Made by a program: the position numbers and the translations under genes
The notes under the pieces: model-generated
What the model was told of the DNA's origin: nothing
The model's database searches: none
Seen by the model: the letters and a program-made list of their open reading frames with translations, nothing else
NCBI GenBank assembly: GCA_005116745.1
Contig: SWDS01000006.1
Span: 669,222 to 733,221, forward strand
Origin: Nitrospira sp.
Lineage (GTDB): Bacteria; Nitrospirota; Nitrospiria; Nitrospirales; Nitrospiraceae
Length of the DNA stretch: 64,000 bases
Direction: 5' to 3'
Part shown: piece after piece, positions 26,908 through 35,680 of the stretch
How positions within the stretch are numbered: the stretch's first letter is position 1
Layout of the letters: each line of letters opens with the position of its first letter

Positions 26908-29271
26908 ATGTTTGGAGGGGTACGAGCGTTTCGAGTGGGATATACGATGGCAGTTGGTTTAGTCGCGTTGTTGGCAGTCGGAGGCGAAGGAATCGCGCAA
27001 GAAGCGCCTTCTGCCGATCCGTCCGCCTTGCCGCGTGAGAGAGAGCTGCGCGATCAGCTCAAGACCATTCTGCAGGAATTGGACGAGTTACAGCAGAAAA
27101 AAGATTCGACGAAACCGGAAGCGGAGCGCCAACCCATCATCAAGGAGAAGAAGGTCGAGTCGCCTTCCGCAGAGGCCGAAATGGTCACTCCCACTGAAAC
27201 ACAACCGGATTTCGATCTGTCTGATATGAGCATCGTCAGCAAGCGTCTACAGAAGAGACCGGAAGGTGTCTCGCTTTCCGCGACGCTTCCTTCTGAAACA
27301 GAGTCGCAGCCGTCCAGAACCATGAAGGAATCCATGGAATCACTTCCCGGTGTGGTGCTGCGGCAGGCCAACGGGCCTCGCGACTTCAGCATGATGATCC
27401 GTGGGCAGGGCGCCAAGACGACCTTTGCTATTCGGGATATCAAGGTCTACGAAGACGGATTCATCCAGACCCAATCCGACGGCCTTTCGCGGCTCGACAT
27501 TCATGATCCGTGGTTCATGCGAAGCGTGGAAGTGATTCGAGGCGCGTCCTCCTCCCTGTACGACAATTATGCGTTGGGTGGGATGGTCCACTTCCGCACC
27601 AGGCGAGGCAGCGACATTCGCGGGCTGGAGACCTTCTTTTCGGGCGGGTCCTATGGATATCAGAAGTACGGGGTTGCCATCGGTCAGGAAACGGAGAAGT
27701 TCGATATCGCCATGTTCGGGAGTCATTCATCGGAAGACGGCTATATCAGGCACAGCAATTTCAGCACCCAAACACTCAACTTCAATGTTCGCTACAAGAT
27801 CGATGACCGGCAGAATTTCTACTTCAAGGCCATCACCAATTGGCTCAACACGAAAGTACCGACGAGACTCACGCAGAATCAGTTTTTTTCCGATGAGCGG
27901 CAGGCCGGCGGTGCTCAGACAACGTGTACGCCTGGAACGTTCAGCGGCGGCTGCGCCAATGCGCTTTTGCTCAATCAAAGTCGGGTCGATCGGCGCACGA
28001 TTGTCGGCGGAATCTACGAGCGGCAGATCGATGCGAATACCGTCTTGACCGTCGAGGCGGATTACGACGTCAAGGATATCCAGCAGTCATTTTCGCAAGT
28101 GAGCGAGAACACGAACCCCAACTACAAGAGCTATGCCGATTTACGTCATGACGGTAAGTTGGGGGCCTTGCCTTTGCGGAGCTATGTGGGTTTCTTCGTC
28201 AATCAAATGGAGCAGAAGGGCAACTCCTTCCAGAATCTGGCGGATAGCTTTGGGACCAAAGGGACGTTGATCCAGAACAGCCGTGGGTCCATTTTCAATA
28301 TCGGTGGCCGTATCCGCGAGGAATTGGAATTCTTGCCGAACTGGATCTTGGCGGTTGGGCTCGGGTTTGAACAGTCTCGCCTCAGCGTGCATGCCACGAA
28401 CTACGATGCGACCGGTGCGTTGGCTTCACGCTCGAGCGCGAACCGCACCTTTTCCAACTGGGCACCAGAAGGGTCAATCACCTGGAAACCGTCACCTGAC
28501 TACCGCTATTGGATCAGGGCGTCGACCGGGTACGGCATCCCACAATTCGCTGCCCTGCTGCGTGATCCCATCACAGGGCAACCTGGCACCAACTTTAGCT
28601 TGAAGCCACAGAAAAACCTGAACTTGGAAATCGGCACGGAGATGAAGCTGCATCCGACGTTGTTGGTCCATGTCGCTGCGTTTTACACCTTTTATAAAGA
28701 CGAAATCATTACGCAGGTTATTTCCGGGAATAACACGGCTTCAGTGAATGCCGACTCTTCCCGGTACCGCGGAGTCGAAGTCTTCGCCGATTGGCGGCCG
28801 GTGACGGGGCTGCGGGTCTCCGGCGCCTATACACATATCGACTCGGAGTACATTAATTTCTCGGATCGGACGGCTGCCGGATTCCTGGTCCGTGATGGAA
28901 AACATGTGCCGAATGTGCCGACCGACATCTTGAACGGCAAGCTGGAGTACTACCATGCGCCGGCGGGGTTGGGCGCGTGGATCGAAGGCAACTATTCCAA
29001 CAGCTATTTCTTGAATAACAGTAATACGTTTGGATTTCCCTCCTATGTGATCGGGAACGTCAATGTGTACAAGAATATCGAAATTCCAAAATCGTCATGG
29101 TTCCGATTCGCGAAAGTGTTTATCGAAGTCGATAACGTAGCCGATACGAAATATGCCGCCTCTGGACAGGTCATCGGTGGTGAAAATCATGCCGCGGCTG
29201 CAGGCCAACAGATTTTCTTCGCTGGATACGGACGGGCAATTTACGGCGGTGTCACGCTTGGGCTCTTTTAG
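26908..29271 (+). CDS. TonB-dependent outer-membrane receptor 1
   Basis: A 787-residue receptor. A signal peptide is followed by an unusual Glu/Lys/Gln-rich coiled-coil-like stretch (LRDQLKTILQELDELQQKK, about residues 45-80) before the plug domain (MIRGQGAKTTFAIRDIKVY, VEVIRGASSSLYDNYALGG). The 22-strand barrel then ends with an aromatic residue (GVTLGLF), as needed for Bam recognition. The substrate is not evident; neighbours suggest a metal or metallophore. A good ribosome site (GGAGGGAG) precedes the start. Confidence 0.88.
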   Translation: MFGGVRAFRVGYTMAVGLVALLAVGGEGIAQEAPSADPSALPRERELRDQLKTILQELDELQQKKDSTKPEAERQPIIKEKKVESPSAEAEMVTPTETQPDFDLSDMSIVSKRLQKRPEGVSLSATLPSETESQPSRTMKESMESLPGVVLRQANGPRDFSMMIRGQGAKTTFAIRDIKVYEDGFIQTQSDGLSRLDIHDPWFMRSVEVIRGASSSLYDNYALGGMVHFRTRRGSDIRGLETFFSGGSYGYQKYGVAIGQETEKFDIAMFGSHSSEDGYIRHSNFSTQTLNFNVRYKIDDRQNFYFKAITNWLNTKVPTRLTQNQFFSDERQAGGAQTTCTPGTFSGGCANALLLNQSRVDRRTIVGGIYERQIDANTVLTVEADYDVKDIQQSFSQVSENTNPNYKSYADLRHDGKLGALPLRSYVGFFVNQMEQKGNSFQNLADSFGTKGTLIQNSRGSIFNIGGRIREELEFLPNWILAVGLGFEQSRLSVHATNYDATGALASRSSANRTFSNWAPEGSITWKPSPDYRYWIRASTGYGIPQFAALLRDPITGQPGTNFSLKPQKNLNLEIGTEMKLHPTLLVHVAAFYTFYKDEIITQVISGNNTASVNADSSRYRGVEVFADWRPVTGLRVSGAYTHIDSEYINFSDRTAAGFLVRDGKHVPNVPTDILNGKLEYYHAPAGLGAWIEGNYSNSYFLNNSNTFGFPSYVIGNVNVYKNIEIPKSSWFRFAKVFIEVDNVADTKYAASGQVIGGENHAAAAGQQIFFAGYGRAIYGGVTLGLF

Positions 29272-29365
29272 TAGAGTGATACGAGCGATCGAAGCATGAC
29301 TCCCTTACTCGGAATAAAAGGATCGGTGATCGGTTCGAGTTTGGTGGTTTCAACTCTCGGCCAGT

Positions 29366-29403
29366 GCGGGGTGGAGGCGCATGTCCATTGGTCTCTGCCC
29401 CGT
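29366..29403 (+). terminator. GC-rich hairpin after receptor 1
   Basis: CGGGG (29367-29371) pairs with CCCCG (29398-29402), with further pairs inside (GGAGG region against TCTCT). It resembles the second hairpin of the module at 30301 but lacks the first. It lies 95 bases after the receptor stop, followed by a short T-rich stretch, and probably ends that transcript. Confidence 0.4.
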
Positions 29404-29496
29404 GCTGTTTCTTCAGCGAGAGATGGAGCGAAGCGAGTGAAGCCCATACAGTTCAAGAACTAAGGAAACCTGCCACGTTCATGAAGGAGGTGTGCA

Positions 29497-29748
29497 ATGC
29501 TTATGACGGATAAAGCAAGCAGAGCGTTGACTGGCACCAAGGAAAAAACATTGCTGCGAGTGGGAGAAGCTGCTGCTGTGCTCTCAGTCAGTCGCTGGAC
29601 GATCTATCGATGGGTAGAGGAAGGGCGATTACGAGGGACAAAGATTGGCAAGGGCAGTGTGCGCATTTTTCGCGATTCAATCACAAGTTTGATTGAGGCC
29701 AATCAGAGTGATATGGCCGGTGCATGGCAGAGCGCAAAGCATTCATAG
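29497..29748 (+). CDS. Excisionase-type helix-turn-helix DNA-binding protein
   Basis: An 83-residue protein. LRVGEAAAVLSVSRWTIYRWVEEGRLRGTKIG is a MerR/excisionase-type winged helix motif (residues about 20-52), followed by VRIFRDSITSLIE. A very strong ribosome site (AAGGAGGTG) precedes the ATG. No integrase or att site is visible near it, so it is more likely a small transcription regulator than an excisionase. It sits between the two receptor modules. Confidence 0.75.
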   Translation: MLMTDKASRALTGTKEKTLLRVGEAAAVLSVSRWTIYRWVEEGRLRGTKIGKGSVRIFRDSITSLIEANQSDMAGAWQSAKHS

Positions 29749-29783
29749 GACCCATCAGTCATCCGTACTTTTTTAGTTTCGCT

Positions 29784-29812
29784 GTAGCATCCGTGAGCAA
29801 CCGTCGGTAGAC
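29784..29812 (+). promoter_or_regulatory. 29 bp conserved upstream motif, copy 1
   Basis: The pattern GTAGYAT, four variable bases, then TGAGCA, two variable bases, CGTMGGTAGAC also occurs at 34891-34919 and 35681-35709. Each copy lies 27 to 97 bases before a gene for a small exported protein. Here it is 45 bases before the ATG at 29857. It could be an alternative sigma factor promoter or an operator. Confidence 0.55.
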
Positions 29813-29856
29813 GGCTCCTCATCAGTGAGGTAAAAAACGACACTGTGGTGAGGTGT

Positions 29857-30198
29857 ATGGCTCGTTCTAATATGTCCCGATTGTGTTTGAGTGTTGCCGG
29901 GCTCGTGGCCATAGCCTATGGCGCGCTGCTTGTGATGGCGATGAGTTGTGTGCTCGCCCATGCGGATCGGTCTCAGCGTCACCAACATCACCACGATGAT
30001 CAAGGATCATCCACGCAGACCCTACTCTGTGCGTGGGCATGTCAAGCGACAACAGATACCGCCGTCGCGGTTGGTCTCCCCTCCGCTGTCGTGGGGATGA
30101 TCATCGGACTGACCGATCTTATTCCCAGCCAACCTGTTCTCTCGACACATTCTTCTGTCATACGGTCTCGTGCACCTCCATCCATCGCTATCTCTTAG
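29857..30198 (+). CDS. Small secreted His/Cys protein, DUF2946-like (paralogue 3)
   Basis: A 113-residue protein with a signal segment (VAGLVAIAYGALLVMAMSC), the shared VLAHADR, a His patch (HQHHHDD), CAWACQAT, and C-terminal IRSRAPPS. It is clearly homologous to the gene at 35736 along its whole length (LAHADR, then His patch, then SSTQ, then CAWACQAT). GAGGT lies close before this ATG; a GTG at 29845 would add four residues. It precedes receptor 2, with a double-hairpin module in between. Confidence 0.65.
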   Translation: MARSNMSRLCLSVAGLVAIAYGALLVMAMSCVLAHADRSQRHQHHHDDQGSSTQTLLCAWACQATTDTAVAVGLPSAVVGMIIGLTDLIPSQPVLSTHSSVIRSRAPPSIAIS

Positions 30199-30300
30199 TG
30201 TCAGGCTCGGATAAGCGATTCCCGCTAGACTCATCGTCCCACGTACGCGTATCCAGCCGCGCACATTTCTTTGCAACGCCAAGATAGCTGTTCGTGTTGT

Positions 30301-30376
30301 CCGAGCCGGCGGCCCTCCCGCTCGGATGAAAGCGCGGGGCGAAGGTTGCTTGCCTCCTCCTTTGCCCCGCCCTTTT
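30301..30376 (+). terminator. Double-hairpin module copy 2, strong terminator form
   Basis: Hairpin one pairs CCGAGC (30301-30306) with GCTCGG (30320-30325). Hairpin two pairs GCGGGGCGAAGG (30334-30345) with CCTTTGCCCCGC (30359-30370), 12 pairs including one G-T, followed by CC and six T. That is a textbook rho-independent terminator. It separates the small His/Cys gene from receptor 2. The loop holds TTGCTTGCCTCCT. Confidence 0.75.
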
Positions 30377-30419
30377 TTAGATGCCTCTAACGGAGATGAA
30401 TAATCATGAGGAGCAGCGC

Positions 30420-32762
30420 ATGAAAGCAGTTGTTGTTTGTGATCGTACGACATTCACCTGTCCGGCACGTAGGGGCTTACGGTGGCGCTGGGTCATCGGC
30501 CTTGCGATCGTGGCCCTGTGGCAATCGATTGTTGTTCCTGTTGCTATTTCGGCGGATGGAGCCTCACCAGAAGAAACCATATCGGGGACGGAAGGTGATT
30601 CGAAGAAAGAGGCCGGCGAGTTTACACATGACACGGGCGAATCGGAGGCGCCTATTACCGCGCCGCTCATTGTTGTGCAAGGACAACGCATAGGTCCGGA
30701 AGGAACCGGGACCTTGAATTTGCAAGAACAGAGTCGCGGGAGTTCGCGCTTGGGACTGACGCTGCGAGAGATTCCAGCCAGCGTCGAAGTGATTACCCAG
30801 CAGACAATGGAGGAACGGGGTTTGAGAACGGTCTCGGAGGCGATCCAAGCGGCGACCGGGGTGACAGTGAATGATCTCGGCGTGAATCCAGGCACGTTCT
30901 CGATGCGGGGGTTCGCCAATAACCAGATTCGTCTGTTGTTCGATGGGTTATCGCTCGGACCGGCAGGGTTTGTCACCCGACCGCGCGATTCATGGAATCT
31001 TGATCGAATTGAGATTTTAAAAGGGCCGGCATCCGTCTTGTACGGCGAAGGAGCGGTGGCGGGGATGGTCAACTTGGTCACCAAGCGACCGCTGCGTGAG
31101 GCGGCTGGGCACGAGGCATTCGTGTCCTACGGATCGTTCAATACGATCCGTGCCGGTGTTGGAAGCGGAGGACGGTTGTTGACGGATAAGCTGCACTACC
31201 GCGTGGATCTCAGCTATCAAAACTCCGACAGTGCCATGGGCGTCCAGCGCACGCCGTATACCTACTGGAATTTTACGAGCGGACTGCTCTACGACGTAAC
31301 CCCGCGCTTGAACTTCGAACTCTCGTTCGATATTGCGTATGATCGCGCGAATCCGTATTGGGGAACGCCGCTGGTCTCATCAGCCTTCGCCACGCACGGC
31401 GTGAGCGGCATCGTAAGTACGCCGGACGGTCGCACCATCGATGCCCGGATGCTTCGTCAGAACTACAACGTGCAAGACAGCGATATGAGCGCGTGGACCA
31501 CCTGGACGAAGTTGAAAACGACGTGGGCGCCTACCGACTTTCTCCAACTCCGCAATCAAACGTATTTATACACGGCCAAACGAGACTGGATGAATGCCGA
31601 AACCTATCTCTTCAACGCGACGACAGGATTGGTCGATCGCGACAGGTTTTTGGTGAAACATGATCAGTATACCGTCGGAGATCGTTTCGAGCTTCAGATC
31701 AATCATCCCATCGGGATGTTTCAGAATCGCTTCGTGAGCGGCATCGATTTCAGCTACATCAATTTCACACGCCCGAGCTTCTTTACGGCAAACGGCGGCA
31801 GCGTCGATCCGTTTTCTCCTGTTGCCGGTCTGTTCGGCGGCGGGCTGACCGCGACTCAGACGGCGAAGATTCTCGACATCGCGGTTTTTGCGGAGGATCA
31901 ATTCAGCGTCACGGATACGCTCAAACTGGTGGCCGGCGTGCGGACCGAGTATATCAATCTCACACGAGAGTTTTTTACAGCCACCGGCGCGTCTAATCCC
32001 GCGCAAAGCTTTGACCATGATTTTACACCAACGACCTGGCGTGCGGGTGCGGTGTACGATGTGCTGCCGCAGGTGACGTTGTACGGACAATATGCGACGG
32101 CGGCCGACCCGGTCGGCGGCAGCTTGTTTGGCCTGCGCAGTACGCAGCTCTTTGACTTGGCCACTGGCAATCAGTGGGAGGTCGGTGCAAAGGGACAATT
32201 CTACGATAACCGTGTGCAGTGGACTCTGGCGTACTTCGATATTGTTCGGAAGAACATCTTGACTCAGGTCTCGCAGACCGAATCCGTGAATGTCGGGCGG
32301 CAGTCCTCCAAGGGAGTTGAGTTTGACGTGGCCCTGCGCCTCACGGATGCCTGGCGGGTGCAGGGCAATGTGACATTCCTCTCGGCCAACTTTGATGAAT
32401 TCTCCCAACTGTCGGGTGGCAATCTCGTCTCACGCAACGGTAATCGGCCGTTTGAGGTGCCGCAAACAGTCGCCAATCTCTGGACGATCTATCGAGTTCC
32501 AACACCGATTCCGTTCGATATAGGCGCAGCTTGGAGATTTGTCGGGGATCGGTACAATGACGCCGCAAATACGATCAGGCTGCATAGTTATATGACGGCG
32601 GATGCGTGGGTATCTGTGCCGTACAAACAGTTTGTGGTCACGCTCCGAGCACGCAATCTAGCGGATACAACCTATGCAATTTACGGTTCTACGTTTTATC
32701 CGGATCAGCTGCTGATCGGCGCGCCGAGGACGCTCGAAGCCAGTGTGATGGCACGATTCTGA
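30420..32762 (+). CDS. TonB-dependent siderophore receptor 2 (FhuE/FecA-like)
   Basis: The product of about 780 residues has a signal region, a plug domain (PASVEVITQQTMEERG, FSMRGFANNQIRLLFDGL, IEILKGPASVLYGEGAVAGMV) and a 22-strand barrel with the siderophore-receptor ending (YAIYGSTFYPDQLLIGAPR, SVMARF). The last residue is Phe. The ATG at 30420 has AGGAG 6-7 bases upstream; earlier ATGs at 30381 and 30396 lack this. The following PepSY membrane protein supports ferric-siderophore uptake, as in many Fur-type loci. Confidence 0.88.
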   Translation: MKAVVVCDRTTFTCPARRGLRWRWVIGLAIVALWQSIVVPVAISADGASPEETISGTEGDSKKEAGEFTHDTGESEAPITAPLIVVQGQRIGPEGTGTLNLQEQSRGSSRLGLTLREIPASVEVITQQTMEERGLRTVSEAIQAATGVTVNDLGVNPGTFSMRGFANNQIRLLFDGLSLGPAGFVTRPRDSWNLDRIEILKGPASVLYGEGAVAGMVNLVTKRPLREAAGHEAFVSYGSFNTIRAGVGSGGRLLTDKLHYRVDLSYQNSDSAMGVQRTPYTYWNFTSGLLYDVTPRLNFELSFDIAYDRANPYWGTPLVSSAFATHGVSGIVSTPDGRTIDARMLRQNYNVQDSDMSAWTTWTKLKTTWAPTDFLQLRNQTYLYTAKRDWMNAETYLFNATTGLVDRDRFLVKHDQYTVGDRFELQINHPIGMFQNRFVSGIDFSYINFTRPSFFTANGGSVDPFSPVAGLFGGGLTATQTAKILDIAVFAEDQFSVTDTLKLVAGVRTEYINLTREFFTATGASNPAQSFDHDFTPTTWRAGAVYDVLPQVTLYGQYATAADPVGGSLFGLRSTQLFDLATGNQWEVGAKGQFYDNRVQWTLAYFDIVRKNILTQVSQTESVNVGRQSSKGVEFDVALRLTDAWRVQGNVTFLSANFDEFSQLSGGNLVSRNGNRPFEVPQTVANLWTIYRVPTPIPFDIGAAWRFVGDRYNDAANTIRLHSYMTADAWVSVPYKQFVVTLRARNLADTTYAIYGSTFYPDQLLIGAPRTLEASVMARF

Positions 32763-32791
32763 GATGATCGACGAGGGAGAGCCAGATTGCG

Positions 32792-34003
32792 ATGCCAACC
32801 GAAGGGATGAGACGATGCCGACATTTCTGGGTTACCGTGCATCTTTGGTTGGGACTATCGGCCGGGGCGGCGTTGGTCCTGATTGGGCTGGCCGGCAGCA
32901 TCCTGGTGTTCTGGCCTGAAATTGACGAGTGGCTGAATCCCCATCTCCTGCAGGTCGAACCGCACCGAGACGGGCAGTCCTCGTTTTTCCCCATTGATGA
33001 TATTTGGGCAGCTGTGATGCAGGCGATGCCACCGGGTTCGAAGCCGACTTCGGCCTATTATCCGCGGCATGATGCGGTTGCCTACCACTTCAATGTTCTA
33101 GTGCCGTCCGTGCCGGAGCCACAAACCAGGGTTGATTTTTCCCTCCATCACGTGTTCGTCAACCCCTATACGGGCACAGTAACCGGCGTTCGACTCGTTC
33201 GCCCGGCTGGTTGGGCTGGAATGTTCCCACGGACGTTTATTGAGTTTGTCTTTGGGGTGCACTATGCGCTCTTGCTTCCGCGAACAGGGGATCCGCCGTT
33301 CGGGGATACGGTCGTGGGGATTCTTGGGTTGACGCTCATCATCTCGCTATGCTCGGGAATGTATCTCTGGTGGACGACCGGTGGGCCATGGCGATCGGCA
33401 TTGACGATCAACTGGCAGGCGCATATCCGCCGTGTCAATTTTGATATGCATAAAGCAGCGGGACTTGCATGTCTCTGTGTCCTGCTGGGACTTTTTGTGT
33501 CCGGGGTGTATTTGAATCTGCCGAGGCCATTTCACTCGGTGGTCCGGATTGTCTCTCCGACAATCGATCGCGTTGAGTTGCAATCCAGAGTGCCGGCCTC
33601 TCCCCAGCCGATATCTCTGGGACATGTAGTCGACATCGTGCGAGCGCGGCTTCCAGAAGGGCGCATAGACAGATTGTATTTCCCACGAAAGCCTACGGGG
33701 ACGTACACGATTTGCCATAAGAACATCGAGGGACTCAGCCTCTTCCTGACCCGTCGTTGCGTTGTGATAGATCAATATAGTGGTGAGATCCTCCATATCG
33801 AGAGTCCCGATCATGGAACAGTAGGAGAATACTTTATCCAGTGGCAATGGCCGCTTCACAGCGGCCAAGCGTTTGGGTTGACCGGTCGGTGGGTCGTATT
33901 CGTAGCAGGACTCATCTGTCCCGTGCTGTTCGGCACAGGATTCTATCTCTGGTGGCGGAAACGGGCAGGGCGGATTCGTGCGCGTTCTATGGGATCTCTG
34001 TGA
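32792..34003 (+). CDS. PepSY-associated inner-membrane protein (PiuB-like)
   Basis: A 403-residue protein with four main membrane segments. Features are FWVTVHLWLGLSAGAALVLIG near the N terminus, ASYYP-like periplasmic PepSY segments, LTLIISLCSGMYLWWTTGG, the conserved VNFDMHKAAGLACLCVLLGLFVSGVYL, and a final ICPVLFGTGFYLWWRK. Conserved His residues in the helices suggest haem or metal handling; members are proposed to act as ferric-siderophore reductases. It follows receptor 2 by 29 bases. Confidence 0.85.
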   Translation: MPTEGMRRCRHFWVTVHLWLGLSAGAALVLIGLAGSILVFWPEIDEWLNPHLLQVEPHRDGQSSFFPIDDIWAAVMQAMPPGSKPTSAYYPRHDAVAYHFNVLVPSVPEPQTRVDFSLHHVFVNPYTGTVTGVRLVRPAGWAGMFPRTFIEFVFGVHYALLLPRTGDPPFGDTVVGILGLTLIISLCSGMYLWWTTGGPWRSALTINWQAHIRRVNFDMHKAAGLACLCVLLGLFVSGVYLNLPRPFHSVVRIVSPTIDRVELQSRVPASPQPISLGHVVDIVRARLPEGRIDRLYFPRKPTGTYTICHKNIEGLSLFLTRRCVVIDQYSGEILHIESPDHGTVGEYFIQWQWPLHSGQAFGLTGRWVVFVAGLICPVLFGTGFYLWWRKRAGRIRARSMGSL

Positions 34004-34059
34004 TCGGCTATAGATAATCGGCAGAATGGTCAAACGGAGAAAGGTGAAGAAACTACAAC

Positions 34060-34485
34060 ATGGAAAGTTTGAAATATGCGGTGGATTACGGGGTGATCGG
34101 GTTGCTGACGTTGCTGGGATGCTGGGCCCTGATCGTGGCGTTGGAGCGGTGGCGGTTCTATGCGCAGGTGGACTCGGCACAGTTTGCCACGCCGCAGACC
34201 TATGAAATTGCTTTGACGAAGCGGCTGGTCGTCATCGGGACGATTGCCGCGAATGCCCCCTATATCGGGCTGTTGGGAACTGTGCTGGGTATCATGCTCA
34301 CGTTCCATACGATGGGCACCTCCGGAACACTGGCTGTCAGTTCGATCATGATCGGTCTTAGCTTGGCGCTCAAGGCCACGGCCGTGGGACTACTCGTCGC
34401 GATTCCCTGCGTCGTCATGAACAACGTCCTGCGCCGGCGGGTGAGTGAACTGCTCACGCTGTACAAGGTTCAGCATGGAGCGTGA
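34060..34485 (+). CDS. exbB: ExbB/TolQ/MotA-type proton channel
   Basis: A compact 141-residue form with three membrane helices: GVIGLLTLLGCWALIVALER, then APYIGLLGTVLGIMLTFHTM, then GLSLALKATAVGLLVAIPCVVM. It lacks the N-terminal extension of E. coli ExbB and matches the short forms paired with stand-alone TonB. It assembles with ExbD (overlapping by 11 bases) to power TonB. Confidence 0.88.
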   Translation: MESLKYAVDYGVIGLLTLLGCWALIVALERWRFYAQVDSAQFATPQTYEIALTKRLVVIGTIAANAPYIGLLGTVLGIMLTFHTMGTSGTLAVSSIMIGLSLALKATAVGLLVAIPCVVMNNVLRRRVSELLTLYKVQHGA

Positions 34486-34849
34486 GGTCAATCAGATCAA
34501 CGTCGTTCCGCTTGTCGATGTGATGCTCGTGTTGCTGGTGATCGTGCTGACGACTGCCACCTTCATTTCGACAGGGCAGGTGCCGGTCAATCTGGCGAAG
34601 GCGAAGGAAACCAACGCACGAAAAGACACGCCGATCATGGTCACTCTCACCGCGGAGGGAGGTCTGTTTCTCAACGATCGCGCTGTGGCACCAGGTGGAT
34701 TGGCTTCCCTTCTGGCATCTCATCAGAAAGAATCGCCGGTCGTGGTTCGGGCCGACCGGGTCACGCTGCTCGAACGATTCGTCGGACTCGTGGACGAGAT
34801 CCGCAGCCTCGGGTTTCACCAGGTGAGTTTGGAGGTAGTCAAGTTATGA
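34475..34849 (+). CDS. exbD: ExbD/TolR-type stator protein
   Basis: A 124-residue protein: one membrane helix with the conserved Asp (NVVPLVDVMLVLLVIVL), then a periplasmic domain ending FHQVSLEVVKL. I start it at MEREVNQIN (34475), which overlaps the end of exbB; the frame is open to 34445 but that would extend further into exbB. It completes the TonB-ExbB-ExbD system of this island. Confidence 0.88.
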   Translation: MEREVNQINVVPLVDVMLVLLVIVLTTATFISTGQVPVNLAKAKETNARKDTPIMVTLTAEGGLFLNDRAVAPGGLASLLASHQKESPVVVRADRVTLLERFVGLVDEIRSLGFHQVSLEVVKL

Positions 34850-34890
34850 GGCCACGCGCCGGTGGGCGGTCTCATCATACGGTGCGATGT

Positions 34891-34919
34891 GTAGTATCCG
34901 TGAGCACGCGTAGGTAGAC
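34891..34919 (+). promoter_or_regulatory. 29 bp conserved upstream motif, copy 2
   Basis: GTAGTATCCG, then TGAGCACGCG, then TAGGTAGAC; 23 of 29 bases agree with copy 1 (29784) and with copy 3 (35681). It lies 97 bases before the AOC-like gene, within an AT-rich stretch likely to hold its promoter. Confidence 0.5.
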
Positions 34920-35015
34920 AAGCAGTCGAAGTAAGCCTATAAAAATGCACCGTATATCACAAATATTACACAAACTATATTCGTGCACGTTATACCCATC
35001 ACACTGGAGGTCAGA

Positions 35016-35573
35016 ATGATTCGGCGTAGATCCTCGGCTGGTAGAGCACTGCTCACGGTTTGTTCCATCGTCGTGGCCACATGTGGGTTCGGCGCATCTT
35101 GGGTATTGGCAGACGATAGGTCCGACAGAGAACGAGGAGATAGGAAGACCATTGTCCTTACGGGAACTCACCAGGAGGGAACTTCAGGGTTAGGGACTCA
35201 AATTAAAGAACCGAGCACTACGAACGGAGTAGGAAACCAAAACCTCTTCAGCGACGATCTTCGCTATCAGAAGAACGGCGAATTAGCCGGACGGAACAGC
35301 GCCGTCTGTACCACCACAAGTCCATTCGGCAACCCTCCTGATATCCGTCCAGCTCATCGCGGCGCGAATCTCTGCACCCTTGGGTTTGTGTTGCTCGACA
35401 GGGGAAAGATCACGGTTTCAGGCATCGTGACCGATGAGGACTTTGCGGCAGGGAGCATTGTGCTTCCGATCGTGGGAGGAACCGATGAGTTTCAGCACGC
35501 TCGAGGTGAGTACGAGCTCAAGTTTGGCGCAAGCCATGGTGTTCCTGGCACCATCACGTTCAGGCTGAAGTAG
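35016..35573 (+). CDS. Secreted AOC/dirigent-like beta-barrel protein
   Basis: A 185-residue exported protein (signal LLTVCSIVVATCGFGASWVLA). After it come IVLTGTHQEG, LFSDDLRYQKNGELAGRNSAVC, ANLCTLGFVLLDRGKITVSG and IVGGTDEFQHARGEYEL. This order (GxxhxFxDDL, a Cys-flanked middle, GGTxxFxxARGE) fits the allene-oxide-cyclase/dirigent barrel family found in plants and scattered bacteria. Bacterial function is unknown. GGAGGT 5 bases before the ATG fixes the start; the frame opens at 34983. Confidence 0.6.
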   Translation: MIRRRSSAGRALLTVCSIVVATCGFGASWVLADDRSDRERGDRKTIVLTGTHQEGTSGLGTQIKEPSTTNGVGNQNLFSDDLRYQKNGELAGRNSAVCTTTSPFGNPPDIRPAHRGANLCTLGFVLLDRGKITVSGIVTDEDFAAGSIVLPIVGGTDEFQHARGEYELKFGASHGVPGTITFRLK

Positions 35574-35585
35574 TTTGCTGTAAGC

Positions 35586-35622
35586 CACGGGCTCCTGAAA
35601 CTCATTGAATCAGGGACCCGTG
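35586..35622 (+). terminator. Hairpin after AOC-like gene
   Basis: CACGGG (35586-35591) pairs with CCCGTG (35617-35622), and inner TCCTGA with TCAGGG-region bases. It begins 13 bases after the stop codon. A short pyrimidine run follows (TTCTC). Confidence 0.5.
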
Positions 35623-35680
35623 ACTTCTCGGCCTAAGCCGAGTACGACCGCCAGCTGCCGTACATGGCAGGTCTTAATGC

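Noticed and set aside
31566-32408. 280-residue minus-strand open frame
   Set aside because: It is antisense to the barrel of receptor 2 and lacks a plausible start site or family pattern.
33347-34180. 277-residue minus-strand open frame
   Set aside because: It is antisense to the PepSY-type gene and the start of exbB; its composition is Pro/Arg/Ser-rich as in shadow frames.
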